The notes: a model not told the origin generated them from the letters alone. A stretch of 32,209 nt of DNA from an uncultured Bacteroidales bacterium (GCA_903928285.1 CAIYQH010000184.1:1-32209); one strand, 5' to 3'. Counted from the stretch's first letter, positions 8,382 through 16,007 are shown. Made by a program: numbers and translations.

Positions 8382-8393
8382 CGTATTCAAATA
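8376..8393. promoter_or_regulatory. Palindromic operator candidate over the Rrf2 promoter
   Basis: TATTTGCGTATTCAAATA is a perfect inverted repeat with six-base arms (TATTTG / CAAATA) around a six-base centre. It covers the -7 element and the expected transcription start of the Rrf2-family gene, an ideal place for autorepression. Rrf2 proteins bind AT-rich palindromes. The TTTG-N6-CAAA layout also resembles CRP/FNR-family sites, so a regulator encoded elsewhere (HcpR-like) is a fair alternative. Confidence 0.5.
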
Positions 8394-8405
8394 CCTTAAT
8401 AATCC

Positions 8406-8804
8406 ATGTCCAAGATTTTTGCCCTGTCTGAAGCCTCTTCGATCGCGATCCACAGCATGGTATTAATTGCCCGTTCAGGAAATGGAATCAATGCAGTAAA
8501 AATAGCTGAAATTACCGGATTTTCAAAAAATCACATTGCAAAGGTGCTGCAGCGGCTTGTCAAGAACGACATGCTGAAGTCGGTCAGGGGGCCCTCCGGG
8601 GGCTTTTCAATGAAGATGGATCCGAAAGCCATCAGTTTGCTGGATATTTATCAATCGATCGAAGGCAATCTCGATGTGGGTGAATGCCCCTTGTCCTATG
8701 AACTCTGTGGTTTCGACCGTTGCCTTATGGGAACCGTGGTGAACAGACTGACCTCCGAATTCAGGAAATTCCTGCAGGAACAGACCTTACAATCCTACTT
8801 ATAA
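8406..8804 (+). CDS. Rrf2-family (NsrR/IscR-like) Fe-S transcriptional regulator
   Basis: Winged-helix regulator of 132 residues. The helix-turn-helix covers about residues 28-55 (AVKIAEITGFSKNHIAKVLQRL) and the wing is GPSGGF (62-67). Three cysteines, C94, C101 and C106, sit in the loop where NsrR and IscR bind an Fe-S cluster. The spacing here is CX6CX4C, unlike CX5CX5C in E. coli IscR and CX4CX5C in NsrR. Members with these cysteines sense NO, Fe-S status or redox state and usually repress their targets. It leads a run of plus-strand genes that includes an NO reductase, with a promoter and palindrome just upstream, so an NsrR-like role as NO-responsive autorepressor is the best guess. Assignment to NsrR itself is not certain, so no symbol is given. 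Confidence 0.85.
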   Translation: MSKIFALSEASSIAIHSMVLIARSGNGINAVKIAEITGFSKNHIAKVLQRLVKNDMLKSVRGPSGGFSMKMDPKAISLLDIYQSIEGNLDVGECPLSYELCGFDRCLMGTVVNRLTSEFRKFLQEQTLQSYL

Positions 8805-8854
8805 ATTTTTTTACCCCAAAAGAGGCAATTAGATACCTAAATACACCTATAAAA

Positions 8855-9715
8855 ATGAAACGTAAGATTATCCGGATTGATGAAGAAAAGTGCAACGGAT
8901 GCGGAATCTGCATTCCGAACTGCCACGAAGGGGCCATGCAGCTGATTGACGGGAAGGCGCGGCTGATAAGCGACCTTTTCTGTGATGGCCTGGGCGCCTG
9001 TATCGGCCACTGCCCGGAGGGCGCCATCGAAATCATTGAACGGGAGGCAGAACCCTATGATGAAGGCAAGGTGATGGAACTCATGGTGCCGAAGGGCCGC
9101 AACACCATCCTGGCCCACCTTGAGCATCTGCGCGACCACAAAGAGGAGGAATATTTACGCCAGGCAATAGATTATTTAAAAGAACATAATATTATGATGA
9201 CACCAGAAAACACAAAAGAACATTCGCACGGCGAATGCGGATGTCCCGGATCCATGGCCCGCGATTTCCAGGAAGAAGAGAAGGTTGTTTCAACCGGTCC
9301 GGCAGCAGGAATGATCGCATCGCCGCAGGCTCCTTCGGAATTGCGCCAGTGGCCGTTACAGCTGCATCTGCTCAATCCCCAGGCATCCTATTTTAAAAAT
9401 GCCGATGTGGTCCTGGCTGCAGACTGTGCCGCCTTCGCGATGGGCAATTTCCATGACCGGTTCATGAAAGGAAAATCCATTGCCATCGCTTGTCCCAAAC
9501 TCGACAGCAACAAGGAATCCTATATCCAGAAACTGACCTCCATGATTGCCGATACGAAAATAAATTCGCTTCATGTCGTCATGATGGAGGTCCCCTGTTG
9601 CGGAGGACTTTTGCAAATGGCCCAGATGGCACGGAGCAACGCGGGCCGTAATGTACCCGTCAAACAAACCATCGTAAGCCTTAAGGGCGATGTTATCGCA
9701 GACGATTGGGTGTAA
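8855..9715 (+). CDS. Ferredoxin-like multi-cysteine Fe-S protein of the NO cluster
   Basis: Cytoplasmic protein of 286 residues. The N-terminus (1-60) is a two-motif ferredoxin domain: C13X2C16X2C19X3C23 and C43X5C49X3C53. The second motif lacks the middle cysteine (L46 occupies it), so one cluster may be incomplete or [3Fe-4S]. A linker with HGECGCPGS (C128, C130) leads to a C-terminal domain (about 165-286) with further cysteines: ADC (C191), IACPKLD (C213) and VPCCGG (C248, C249). This architecture recurs in anaerobes, but I know of no proven function. It lies 50 bases after the Rrf2 gene and 27 before qNor, so it may pass electrons or act in repair of NO-damaged clusters (inference). The frame is open upstream into the Rrf2 gene; the ATG at 8855 is chosen because the ferredoxin domain starts there. 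Confidence 0.8.
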   Translation: MKRKIIRIDEEKCNGCGICIPNCHEGAMQLIDGKARLISDLFCDGLGACIGHCPEGAIEIIEREAEPYDEGKVMELMVPKGRNTILAHLEHLRDHKEEEYLRQAIDYLKEHNIMMTPENTKEHSHGECGCPGSMARDFQEEEKVVSTGPAAGMIASPQAPSELRQWPLQLHLLNPQASYFKNADVVLAADCAAFAMGNFHDRFMKGKSIAIACPKLDSNKESYIQKLTSMIADTKINSLHVVMMEVPCCGGLLQMAQMARSNAGRNVPVKQTIVSLKGDVIADDWV

Positions 9716-9742
9716 AAAATCGAAAATATTAAATTATCACCT

Positions 9743-11989
9743 ATGGAAACACGTAAACTATGGTTCGGCTTTATCGCCGTGATGACAATTTCTTTCTCGG
9801 TTTTGTTGTATTATGGAAATGAGATTTACAAACAGGCCCCGCCGATTCCTTCGGAGGTGGTAACCAAGGCAGGCTCGGTGCTCTTTACCGGGCAGGATAT
9901 CAAAGACGGCCAGAATGTGTGGCAGTCGATCGGCGGACAGGAGGTCGGTACCGTATGGGGACATGGTTCCTATGTGGCCCCCGACTGGTCGGCCGACTGG
10001 CTTCACCGTGAGTCGGAGTTCATCCTGAACTACCTGGCCGACACCTCCTTTCACAAAAGCTATGCAGATGTAACCGCCGAGCAGAAAGCGATGCTGAAGA
10101 TCAGGCTGCAACAGGAGCTGCGGATCAACACCTACGACCCGGCTACCGGGAAACTCGTGGTTTCACAACTCAGGGCTCAGGCAATCACAGCGGTTGGCGA
10201 ACATTATACCAGCCTTTTTATGGCCGATCCCAAGCTGGAAAAGCTGCGCGATGCCTATGCCATCCCGCCAAACTCCGTCAAGGATATCGACAGGATGAAC
10301 AAGATGAACAACTTCTTTTTCTGGATCTCCTGGTCGTGTGTAACCAACCGGCCCGGCGGACTGATTTCCTACACCAACAACTGGCCTTCGGAAGAACTTG
10401 TTGACAACAAACCCACAAGTTCGCTGATCCTGTGGACCGGTTTCAGCGTGATCATGCTGATTGCAGGCATCGGCCTGATGGGCTGGTATTATGCATCCCG
10501 CAGGGAAGAACCGATGTCAGAACACGAGATACCCTCAAAAGATCCGTTACTGGGCGGGATTTTCACCCCTTCCATGAAAGCAACGTTAAAGTATTTCTGG
10601 GTGGTCACCGCGCTGATCCTGGTTCAGATACTCATGGGCGTAATTACTGCACATTATGGTGTTGAAGGACAAGCTTTTTATGGTTTGCCACTTTCCGGTA
10701 TTTTACCCTATTCCATCTCCCGCACTTGGCATCTCCAGCTGGCTATTTTCTGGATCGCCACTTCATGGTTAGCCACAGGGCTTTATCTGGCTCCTGCCGT
10801 TTCGGGAAAAGAACCCCGGTTCCAGCGACTGGGCGTTAACTTTCTCTTCATCGCCCTGCTGGTCATCGTTGTTGGCTCGCTCATTGGCCAATGGTTTGGC
10901 GTGATGCAACGGCTGGGCTACGCGACCAATTTCTGGTTCGGACACCAGGGATATGAATATGTCGACCTGGGCCGCTTCTGGCAGCTTTTCCTCTTTGTTG
11001 GACTGGTCGTCTGGCTGGTTTTGATGACCCGCGGACTGATGCCTGCCCTGAAGGCAAAATCGGAGAACAAGTCGCTACTTACCATGTTCCTGATCTCCAC
11101 CATCGCCATTGCAGCATTTTATGGCGCCGGGCTGATGTGGGGAAGACAGACAAACCTTGCCGTTGCCGAATACTGGCGCTGGTGGGTGGTTCACCTCTGG
11201 GTTGAAGGATTTTTCGAAGTCTTTGCCACAGTCGCTATTGCCTTCCTGTTTGTCCGGCTTGGCCTGGTCAGGATAGCCACTGCAACTTCCAGTGTGTTGT
11301 TTTCTACCATCGTCTTTTTATCGGGTGGAATCCTGGGAACCTTCCATCACCTCTATTTCACAGGCACCCCTACGGCCGTGCTTGCCCTGGGTGCGACCTT
11401 CAGTGCGCTCGAGGTGGTTCCGCTGGTATTGATGGGTTTCGAAGGTTACGGGAATTACAGGATCTCGCAGAATAACAACTGGATTGACGGGTATAAGTGG
11501 CCCATCTGGTTTTTCCTGTCGGTAGCCTTCTGGAACCTGGTAGGTGCGGGGATCTTCGGGTTCCTGATCAACCCGCCCATCGCCCTCTATTACATGCAGG
11601 GACTCAACACCACGCCGGTACACGGTCACACGGCCTTGTTCGGAGTATATGGAATGCTCGGTATCGGGTTGATGCTCTTCGTGCTGAAAAGCATGGAACC
11701 TGAAAAGGTCTGGAAGGAAAAATGGGTAAAGTTTGCCTTCTGGGCCATCAACATCGGTCTTGCCCTGATGGTCCTGATCAGCGTGCTGCCGGTTGGTCTG
11801 GCCCAAACCTGGGTTAGCGTGCGGACCGGCATGTGGTACGCCCGTTCGGCAGATTTCCTGCAGGATCCCACCATCACACTCTTCCGTTGGCTCAGGGTGA
11901 TCGGCGACACGGTTTTTGCAGCGGGAACGCTGGCACTGGCCTGGTTTATCTTCGGATTGAAGGGCGGATGGTCGACAGAAAAAAAATAA
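9743..11989 (+). CDS. norZ: Quinol-dependent nitric oxide reductase (qNor)
   Basis: Integral membrane haem-copper-oxidase relative that reduces two NO to N2O with quinol electrons. At 748 residues it matches single-subunit qNor rather than the roughly 450-residue catalytic subunit of cNor. The N-terminal NorC-like part (about 1-210) contains GQDIKDGQNVWQSIGGQEVG and WGHGSYVAPDWSADWLHRE but no CXXCH, so no haem c, as expected for qNor. The NorB part carries the metal ligands: H330 (RTWHLQL) and H629 for low-spin haem b, H627 (VHGH) for haem b3, and H484, H535 and H536 for FeB. E488 in HLWVEG is the glutamate that marks NO reductases. Two N-terminal helices flank the periplasmic domain, and about twelve more follow. 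Also called NorB in some annotations. Confidence 0.96.
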   Translation: METRKLWFGFIAVMTISFSVLLYYGNEIYKQAPPIPSEVVTKAGSVLFTGQDIKDGQNVWQSIGGQEVGTVWGHGSYVAPDWSADWLHRESEFILNYLADTSFHKSYADVTAEQKAMLKIRLQQELRINTYDPATGKLVVSQLRAQAITAVGEHYTSLFMADPKLEKLRDAYAIPPNSVKDIDRMNKMNNFFFWISWSCVTNRPGGLISYTNNWPSEELVDNKPTSSLILWTGFSVIMLIAGIGLMGWYYASRREEPMSEHEIPSKDPLLGGIFTPSMKATLKYFWVVTALILVQILMGVITAHYGVEGQAFYGLPLSGILPYSISRTWHLQLAIFWIATSWLATGLYLAPAVSGKEPRFQRLGVNFLFIALLVIVVGSLIGQWFGVMQRLGYATNFWFGHQGYEYVDLGRFWQLFLFVGLVVWLVLMTRGLMPALKAKSENKSLLTMFLISTIAIAAFYGAGLMWGRQTNLAVAEYWRWWVVHLWVEGFFEVFATVAIAFLFVRLGLVRIATATSSVLFSTIVFLSGGILGTFHHLYFTGTPTAVLALGATFSALEVVPLVLMGFEGYGNYRISQNNNWIDGYKWPIWFFLSVAFWNLVGAGIFGFLINPPIALYYMQGLNTTPVHGHTALFGVYGMLGIGLMLFVLKSMEPEKVWKEKWVKFAFWAINIGLALMVLISVLPVGLAQTWVSVRTGMWYARSADFLQDPTITLFRWLRVIGDTVFAAGTLALAWFIFGLKGGWSTEKK

Positions 11990-12011
11990 CACAACATTAA
12001 ACTCTTAAACA

Positions 12012-12341
12012 ATGGATAAAAGCATATTCGAACACTCCAATGTGTTCAGGTTTCCCGAAAAGGTGGATTATTCCTCCGGGGGAATCATCAGCAAACGGGT
12101 GATTGACCGCCCTGTCGGAACGGTAACCCTCTTCTCGTTCGACGCCGGACAGCGTCTGAGCACCCACTCTGCCCCCTATGATGCCATGTTGCAGGTCATC
12201 GAAGGGAAAGCGGAGGTCATCATCAGCGAAGTGCAGTTTCTCCTGGATGCCGGCGATACCATCATTATGCCGGCCGGCATACCGCATGCCGTAAATGCCC
12301 TTGAGAAGTTCAAAATGGTGCTGACCATGATCAAAGGATAA
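12012..12341 (+). CDS. Small cupin-domain protein
   Basis: Single-domain cupin of 109 residues. Motif 1 region is HSAPYDAMLQVIEGKAEV (52-69), in which the usual second histidine is replaced by Ala54. Motif 2 is GDTIIMPAGIPHAV (81-94) with His92. With H52, E64 and H92 present, a metal site remains possible but is not the full classical HxH set. It begins 23 bases after qNor and is followed by a strong hairpin, so it probably ends the main Rrf2-Fd-qNor-cupin transcript. Similar cupins often lie near NO and hemerythrin genes in anaerobes; the function is not known. Confidence 0.85.
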   Translation: MDKSIFEHSNVFRFPEKVDYSSGGIISKRVIDRPVGTVTLFSFDAGQRLSTHSAPYDAMLQVIEGKAEVIISEVQFLLDAGDTIIMPAGIPHAVNALEKFKMVLTMIKG

Positions 12342-12364
12342 CCTGTGGCCATCCCCGTTCAAAT

Positions 12365-12385
12365 CCCCGGGCGGAGAGCCCGGGG
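12365..12385 (+). terminator. GC-rich hairpin between the cupin and DUF438 genes
   Basis: CCCCGGGC (12365-12372), loop GGAGA, and GCCCGGGG (12378-12385) form a perfect eight-base GC stem 24 bases after the cupin stop. Only two T residues follow, so intrinsic termination would be partial at best; it could equally stabilise or separate segments of a longer operon mRNA. Confidence 0.55.
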
Positions 12386-12422
12386 GTTATGATGGCTGAA
12401 AGCAACCTTAAAAACAAAAACT

Positions 12423-13655
12423 ATGAGCGAACTGATAAACAACTCACAAAGCAGGAAGGAACTGCTCAAACACATGATCCTTCAGCTGCATGATGGCGTG
12501 GCGCCCGAAGCGGTGCGCGCCCGGATGATAGAACTTCTGACAAAAATCCCCTATGGCGAGGTGGTCGAAGTTGAACAGGAACTGATCAGCGAAGGACTCC
12601 CCGAGTCGGAGGTCCTGCGGCTGTGCGACATCCACAGCCAGGCGCTGGAGGGCAGGATCGACCTGTCGGGAATGAAAATAGTGCCTCCCGGCCACCCGGT
12701 TGATACCTTCAAACTTGAAAACAGGGAACTCGAGAAGGTCGTTCGTGAACTTCTTACCCTGTTCAGCAACATCGAAACAGAATTTTCGGGTCCCGGAACG
12801 GAGCATAATTTCAACAAAGTCAAAGCGCTTTTCAACAGCCTGATGGATGTGGACAAGCATTACCGGCGCAAGGAGAACCTGCTCTTCCCGTTTCTTGAGA
12901 AGTACGGGATCACCGGCCCGCCCAAGGTGATGTGGGGCAAACATGACGAAACGCGCGAGCTGCTGAAGAATGCCATTCATGCCCTCAACGCCCCCGACGT
13001 GATCACCCCGGAAACCATGGAGGCGAAGGTCGAAATCTATCTCAAACCAGCCGCAAAAGCCGTTACCGATATGATCATGAAGGAGGAGGAGATCCTGTTG
13101 CCGATGACCCTGGATAAACTCACCGAAACCGACTGGTACGAGATTTACCGCCAGACCAACGAAATCGGGTACTGCCTCTATGATCCAAAGATCACCTGGA
13201 AACCACAGGGGGTTAGTCATGAGGAGGAGACCTCGGCCGAGGAGGGAACCATCAACCTCCCGAGCGGCAAATTCACTTCAGGGGAGCTGCTGGCCATCCT
13301 GAACGCCCTGTCGGTTGATCTCACCTTTGTTGACAGGAACGACAAGGTAAAGTATTTTTCACAGGGGAAGGAACGCATTTTCGACCGTAACAGGGCCATC
13401 CTGGGCCGCGATGTGCGGATGTGCCACCCCCCTTCAAGTGTTCATGTGGTCGACCAGATTATCGGCGATTTCAAGAGCGGCAAGGCCGACAGCGCCCCCT
13501 TCTGGATTCAGATGGGTGGCAAGTTCATCCATATTGAATATTTCGCCCTGAGAGATGAGCAGGGAGAATACCTGGGAACCCTGGAAATGTCGCAGGATCT
13601 GACCGAAAAGCGGAAACTCGAAGGAGACCAGAGGATATTGTCCTACAAGAAATAG
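12423..13655 (+). CDS. DUF438 / hemerythrin / PAS protein
   Basis: Cytoplasmic three-domain protein of 410 residues. The DUF438 domain spans about 8-78. An HHE hemerythrin-like four-helix domain follows (about 95-235), with candidate diiron ligands H128, H146, E151, H174, E176 and E221-E223 (KHYRRKEN, WGKHDET, MKEEEILLP). A C-terminal PAS domain (about 285-400) contains an RMCHPPSSVH segment (C334, H335, H341) that could hold a cofactor. Hemerythrin-like proteins of the RIC/YtfE type take part in the response to NO and Fe-S repair, and DUF438-HHE-PAS proteins are recurrent in anaerobes. It follows the NO-reductase transcript after a hairpin and precedes the DUF2249 gene by 42 bases. A role in sensing or scavenging NO or O2 is likely but unproven. 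Confidence 0.88.
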   Translation: MSELINNSQSRKELLKHMILQLHDGVAPEAVRARMIELLTKIPYGEVVEVEQELISEGLPESEVLRLCDIHSQALEGRIDLSGMKIVPPGHPVDTFKLENRELEKVVRELLTLFSNIETEFSGPGTEHNFNKVKALFNSLMDVDKHYRRKENLLFPFLEKYGITGPPKVMWGKHDETRELLKNAIHALNAPDVITPETMEAKVEIYLKPAAKAVTDMIMKEEEILLPMTLDKLTETDWYEIYRQTNEIGYCLYDPKITWKPQGVSHEEETSAEEGTINLPSGKFTSGELLAILNALSVDLTFVDRNDKVKYFSQGKERIFDRNRAILGRDVRMCHPPSSVHVVDQIIGDFKSGKADSAPFWIQMGGKFIHIEYFALRDEQGEYLGTLEMSQDLTEKRKLEGDQRILSYKK

Positions 13656-13697
13656 TGAAAATCGATATCAATCCAATAAACCAAAACAGTTCAAAAA

Positions 13698-13949
13698 ATG
13701 GAAACACCAGGTTGGTTAAACAAAGAAAAGGTTAAAGTAACGCTGGATGCCAGGCCTCTGCTGGTCCAGGGCATTCATCCGCTGGAACAGGTGCAGAAAG
13801 AGGCGGCCTCGCTGGAAGCGGGTGAAATCTTCGAGATCATTACTCCCTTTCCGCCGGCTCCCATGATTGAGAAAATGGTTGCAGCGGGTTTCGAAACCTA
13901 TACGGAAAGCGCTGCCGACGGGATGTGCCACACCTATTTCAAAAAATAG
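13698..13949 (+). CDS. DUF2249-domain protein
   Basis: Small cytoplasmic protein of 83 residues made of one DUF2249 domain. Family hallmarks are LDARPLLVQGIHPLEQV (16-32), the GEIFEI strand (42-47), PFPPAPM (50-56) and a C-terminal CHTYF (C77-H78). DUF2249 has a TusA/SirA-like fold and is often fused to, or next to, hemerythrin or DUF542/RIC domains and denitrification genes; its biochemical role is unknown. The position directly after the DUF438-hemerythrin gene agrees with that pattern. Confidence 0.88.
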   Translation: METPGWLNKEKVKVTLDARPLLVQGIHPLEQVQKEAASLEAGEIFEIITPFPPAPMIEKMVAAGFETYTESAADGMCHTYFKK

Positions 13950-13970
13950 CAAACGGCGAACAGCCAGGGG

Positions 13971-15530
13971 ATGAAATTTTTCCGCAAATACCACAAATGG
14001 TTCAGTGTTGTGGCGACCCTGTTCATCCTTTTCTTTGCCGTTTCGGGCATCATGCTGAACCACCGGGAACAGCTTTCGGGAGTGGATATCTCCCGGAAGC
14101 TGCTTCCGCCGGTTTACAGGTATAATAACTGGAACCTGGCGGCAGTGAAGGGATCGGTAACAACAGGAAACGACAGCGTACTGGTTTACGGCAATATTGG
14201 CGTCTGGCTTACCGACCATCATTACCAAACCTTCCGGGATATGAACGCCGGCTTTCCGGCGGGGATCGACAACCGGAAGATCAACACCCTTTCCTGGTCG
14301 AAAGCATCAGGTCTCTATGCCGGAACATTGTTCGGATTATTCAGGTTTAACGGTCGTGTGTGGGAGACGGTGGTTTTACCTGTTTCCCGGCCACGGGTCG
14401 TCAGGGTGCTGCAGGTTGGCGACAGTCTGCTGGTAATGACCCGGTCAAACCTCTATTTTTCGACCAGCGCCTGCGCATACAAGGGATTTCGCGAAATTAC
14501 AGTTCCGAAGGGTGAAGACAACGATGGCAGGATTGGCCTTTTCAAGACCATTTGGGTCATTCACAGTGGAGAGATCTATGGTTTTACGGGGAAGCTGATC
14601 GTTGATGCAATAGGGTTCATTTTTATCATCCTCTGCATTACGGGGCTCATCTGCTTTTTCGTTCCATACAGGCTGCGGATGCTGAAAGTTGACCAGCGGC
14701 GGACAAAGCTTAAAACGTTCAACAGGAGTTCCCTGAAATGGCACAATGTGATCGGATCATGGCCCATCCTGATCCTGGTGGTGAATACCACAGCCGCCAT
14801 ATTTCTCCGGCCGCCACTGCTGATCCCGATTGCCCCGGTAAGGGTGGCAAAGATCAGGTTTACCGAACTCGACAACCCCAACCCATGGTTCGACCGTTTC
14901 CGTGATCTGCTCTATGATACAACATCACGGAGATACCTGGTGGCTACCAGTGAAGGGGTGTATTATTCTGATAACCGTTTTGGCAGCGATTTGAAGGTTT
15001 TCGCCAATCAGCCGCCTGTGAGCGTGATGGGCATCAACGTGTTTGAGAAATGCGGTCCCGGCAGTTTTTTGGTGGGATCTTTCAGCGGGATCTACGAATG
15101 GGAGCCGGCCACCGGCCATACGATCGACTATATCACCAGGACTGATTATGTTGAAACCGGTCAAATCGGGCCGCCCTTTGGAAACGTAACAGTTGCGGGT
15201 TATATCAGGAGCAGCGATTCATCTGCGCTTATTTTCGATTATACCCACGGGGTGATTGCCGTGGAGGGAAAAAATCCGTTGCCCCCAATGCCGCAATCGA
15301 TACTTGCTGCAAGCCCTGTTTCCCTGTGGAACACCTGTCTTGAAATTCACACAGGCCGGATTTTTGAACCCGTCCTGGGACCCTTTTATATACTGGTTGT
15401 GCCGCTGGTCGGACTGGTTACCCTCTTTATCCTGGTCAGTGGTTTTTTTGCGTGGTGGCTTCCACGGAAAAAGAGGAAAAACCGTGAATTGGCGGTGGAT
15501 AAAAATGTCACAATGATGACTGCCGGATGA
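13971..15530 (+). CDS. PepSY-associated four-helix membrane protein
   Basis: Inner-membrane protein of 519 residues in the PepSY_TM class. Helices lie at about 10-29, 208-232, 260-279 and 470-497, with two large extracytoplasmic segments (30-200 and 285-465) rich in beta-strand patterns (LYAGTLFGLFRFNG, FLVGSFSGIYEW) like sensor propellers. Four histidines sit next to the helices in paired positions: H31 (MLNHRE), H198 (IHSGEIYG), H258 (KWHNVIG) and H460 (EIHTGRIF). The repeated HxG(E/R)I motif before helices 2 and 4 indicates an internal duplication. PepSY_TM proteins are linked to iron reduction and extracytoplasmic electron transfer, and the histidines could ligate b haem (inference). It starts 21 bases after the DUF2249 gene, so it belongs to the same transcript. 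Confidence 0.8.
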   Translation: MKFFRKYHKWFSVVATLFILFFAVSGIMLNHREQLSGVDISRKLLPPVYRYNNWNLAAVKGSVTTGNDSVLVYGNIGVWLTDHHYQTFRDMNAGFPAGIDNRKINTLSWSKASGLYAGTLFGLFRFNGRVWETVVLPVSRPRVVRVLQVGDSLLVMTRSNLYFSTSACAYKGFREITVPKGEDNDGRIGLFKTIWVIHSGEIYGFTGKLIVDAIGFIFIILCITGLICFFVPYRLRMLKVDQRRTKLKTFNRSSLKWHNVIGSWPILILVVNTTAAIFLRPPLLIPIAPVRVAKIRFTELDNPNPWFDRFRDLLYDTTSRRYLVATSEGVYYSDNRFGSDLKVFANQPPVSVMGINVFEKCGPGSFLVGSFSGIYEWEPATGHTIDYITRTDYVETGQIGPPFGNVTVAGYIRSSDSSALIFDYTHGVIAVEGKNPLPPMPQSILAASPVSLWNTCLEIHTGRIFEPVLGPFYILVVPLVGLVTLFILVSGFFAWWLPRKKRKNRELAVDKNVTMMTAG

Positions 15531-15605
15531 AGAAAAAGCAGTAATTTTCAGCCCCGGAAATCATTCCTGACAACTCCTGGTTTACTCTTTTCATCCACAT
15601 TCACA

Positions 15606-16007
15606 ATGATCTACTACATAAAGCTTTATCTCGCCAGTTTTGCCGCGTTTTTCGCCCTTGACATGCTTTGGCTCGGACTCATCGCCGGTAATTTTTACAA
15701 GCAGCACCTTGGTTTCCTCATGGCGCCCGGGGTAAACTGGTATGCCGCGCTGATCTTCTATTTCCTCTATATTCTCGGGGTGCTGGTATTTGTTGTGGTT
15801 CCGGGGCTCACCGACAATACCTTCGCGCTGATGCTGGTGAGGGCGGCGCTTTTCGGCTTGATCACCTATGCCACCTATGATCTCACCAACCTGGCTACCA
15901 TCAGGGACTGGCCACTGGCCGTCACCATGGTGGACCTGCTCTGGGGCATGGTGTTAACCACCTTGGTAAGCATGGCAGGGTTTTTTGCAGGGAGGTGGAT
16001 GGCCTGA
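15606..16007 (+). CDS. DUF2177-family membrane protein
   Basis: Integral membrane protein of 133 residues with four predicted helices (about 5-27, 43-65, 74-94 and 105-130). It matches the DUF2177 pattern: ALDMLWLGLIAGNFY near the N-terminus, TYATYDLTNLATIRDWP at about 88-104, and a VDLLWGM segment in the last helix. The function is unknown. It lies 75 bases after the PepSY gene, and its stop overlaps the start of the SNF2 helicase in TGATG. Confidence 0.85.
   Translation: MIYYIKLYLASFAAFFALDMLWLGLIAGNFYKQHLGFLMAPGVNWYAALIFYFLYILGVLVFVVVPGLTDNTFALMLVRAALFGLITYATYDLTNLATIRDWPLAVTMVDLLWGMVLTTLVSMAGFFAGRWMA

Noticed and set aside
8720..8854. N-terminal extension of the ferredoxin-like protein into the Rrf2 gene
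   Set aside because: The extension overlaps the Rrf2 coding sequence and precedes the conserved start of the ferredoxin domain; the ATG at 8855 after an A-rich stretch fits better.
11318..11992. A 224-codon minus-strand frame opposite the end of qNor
   Set aside because: Low-complexity Gln/Glu/Pro-rich translation over a conserved qNor region; shadow frame.
12444..13220. A 258-codon minus-strand frame opposite the DUF438-hemerythrin gene
   Set aside because: No recognisable motif. The plus strand carries three consistent domains. The antisense frame stays open because of codon bias.
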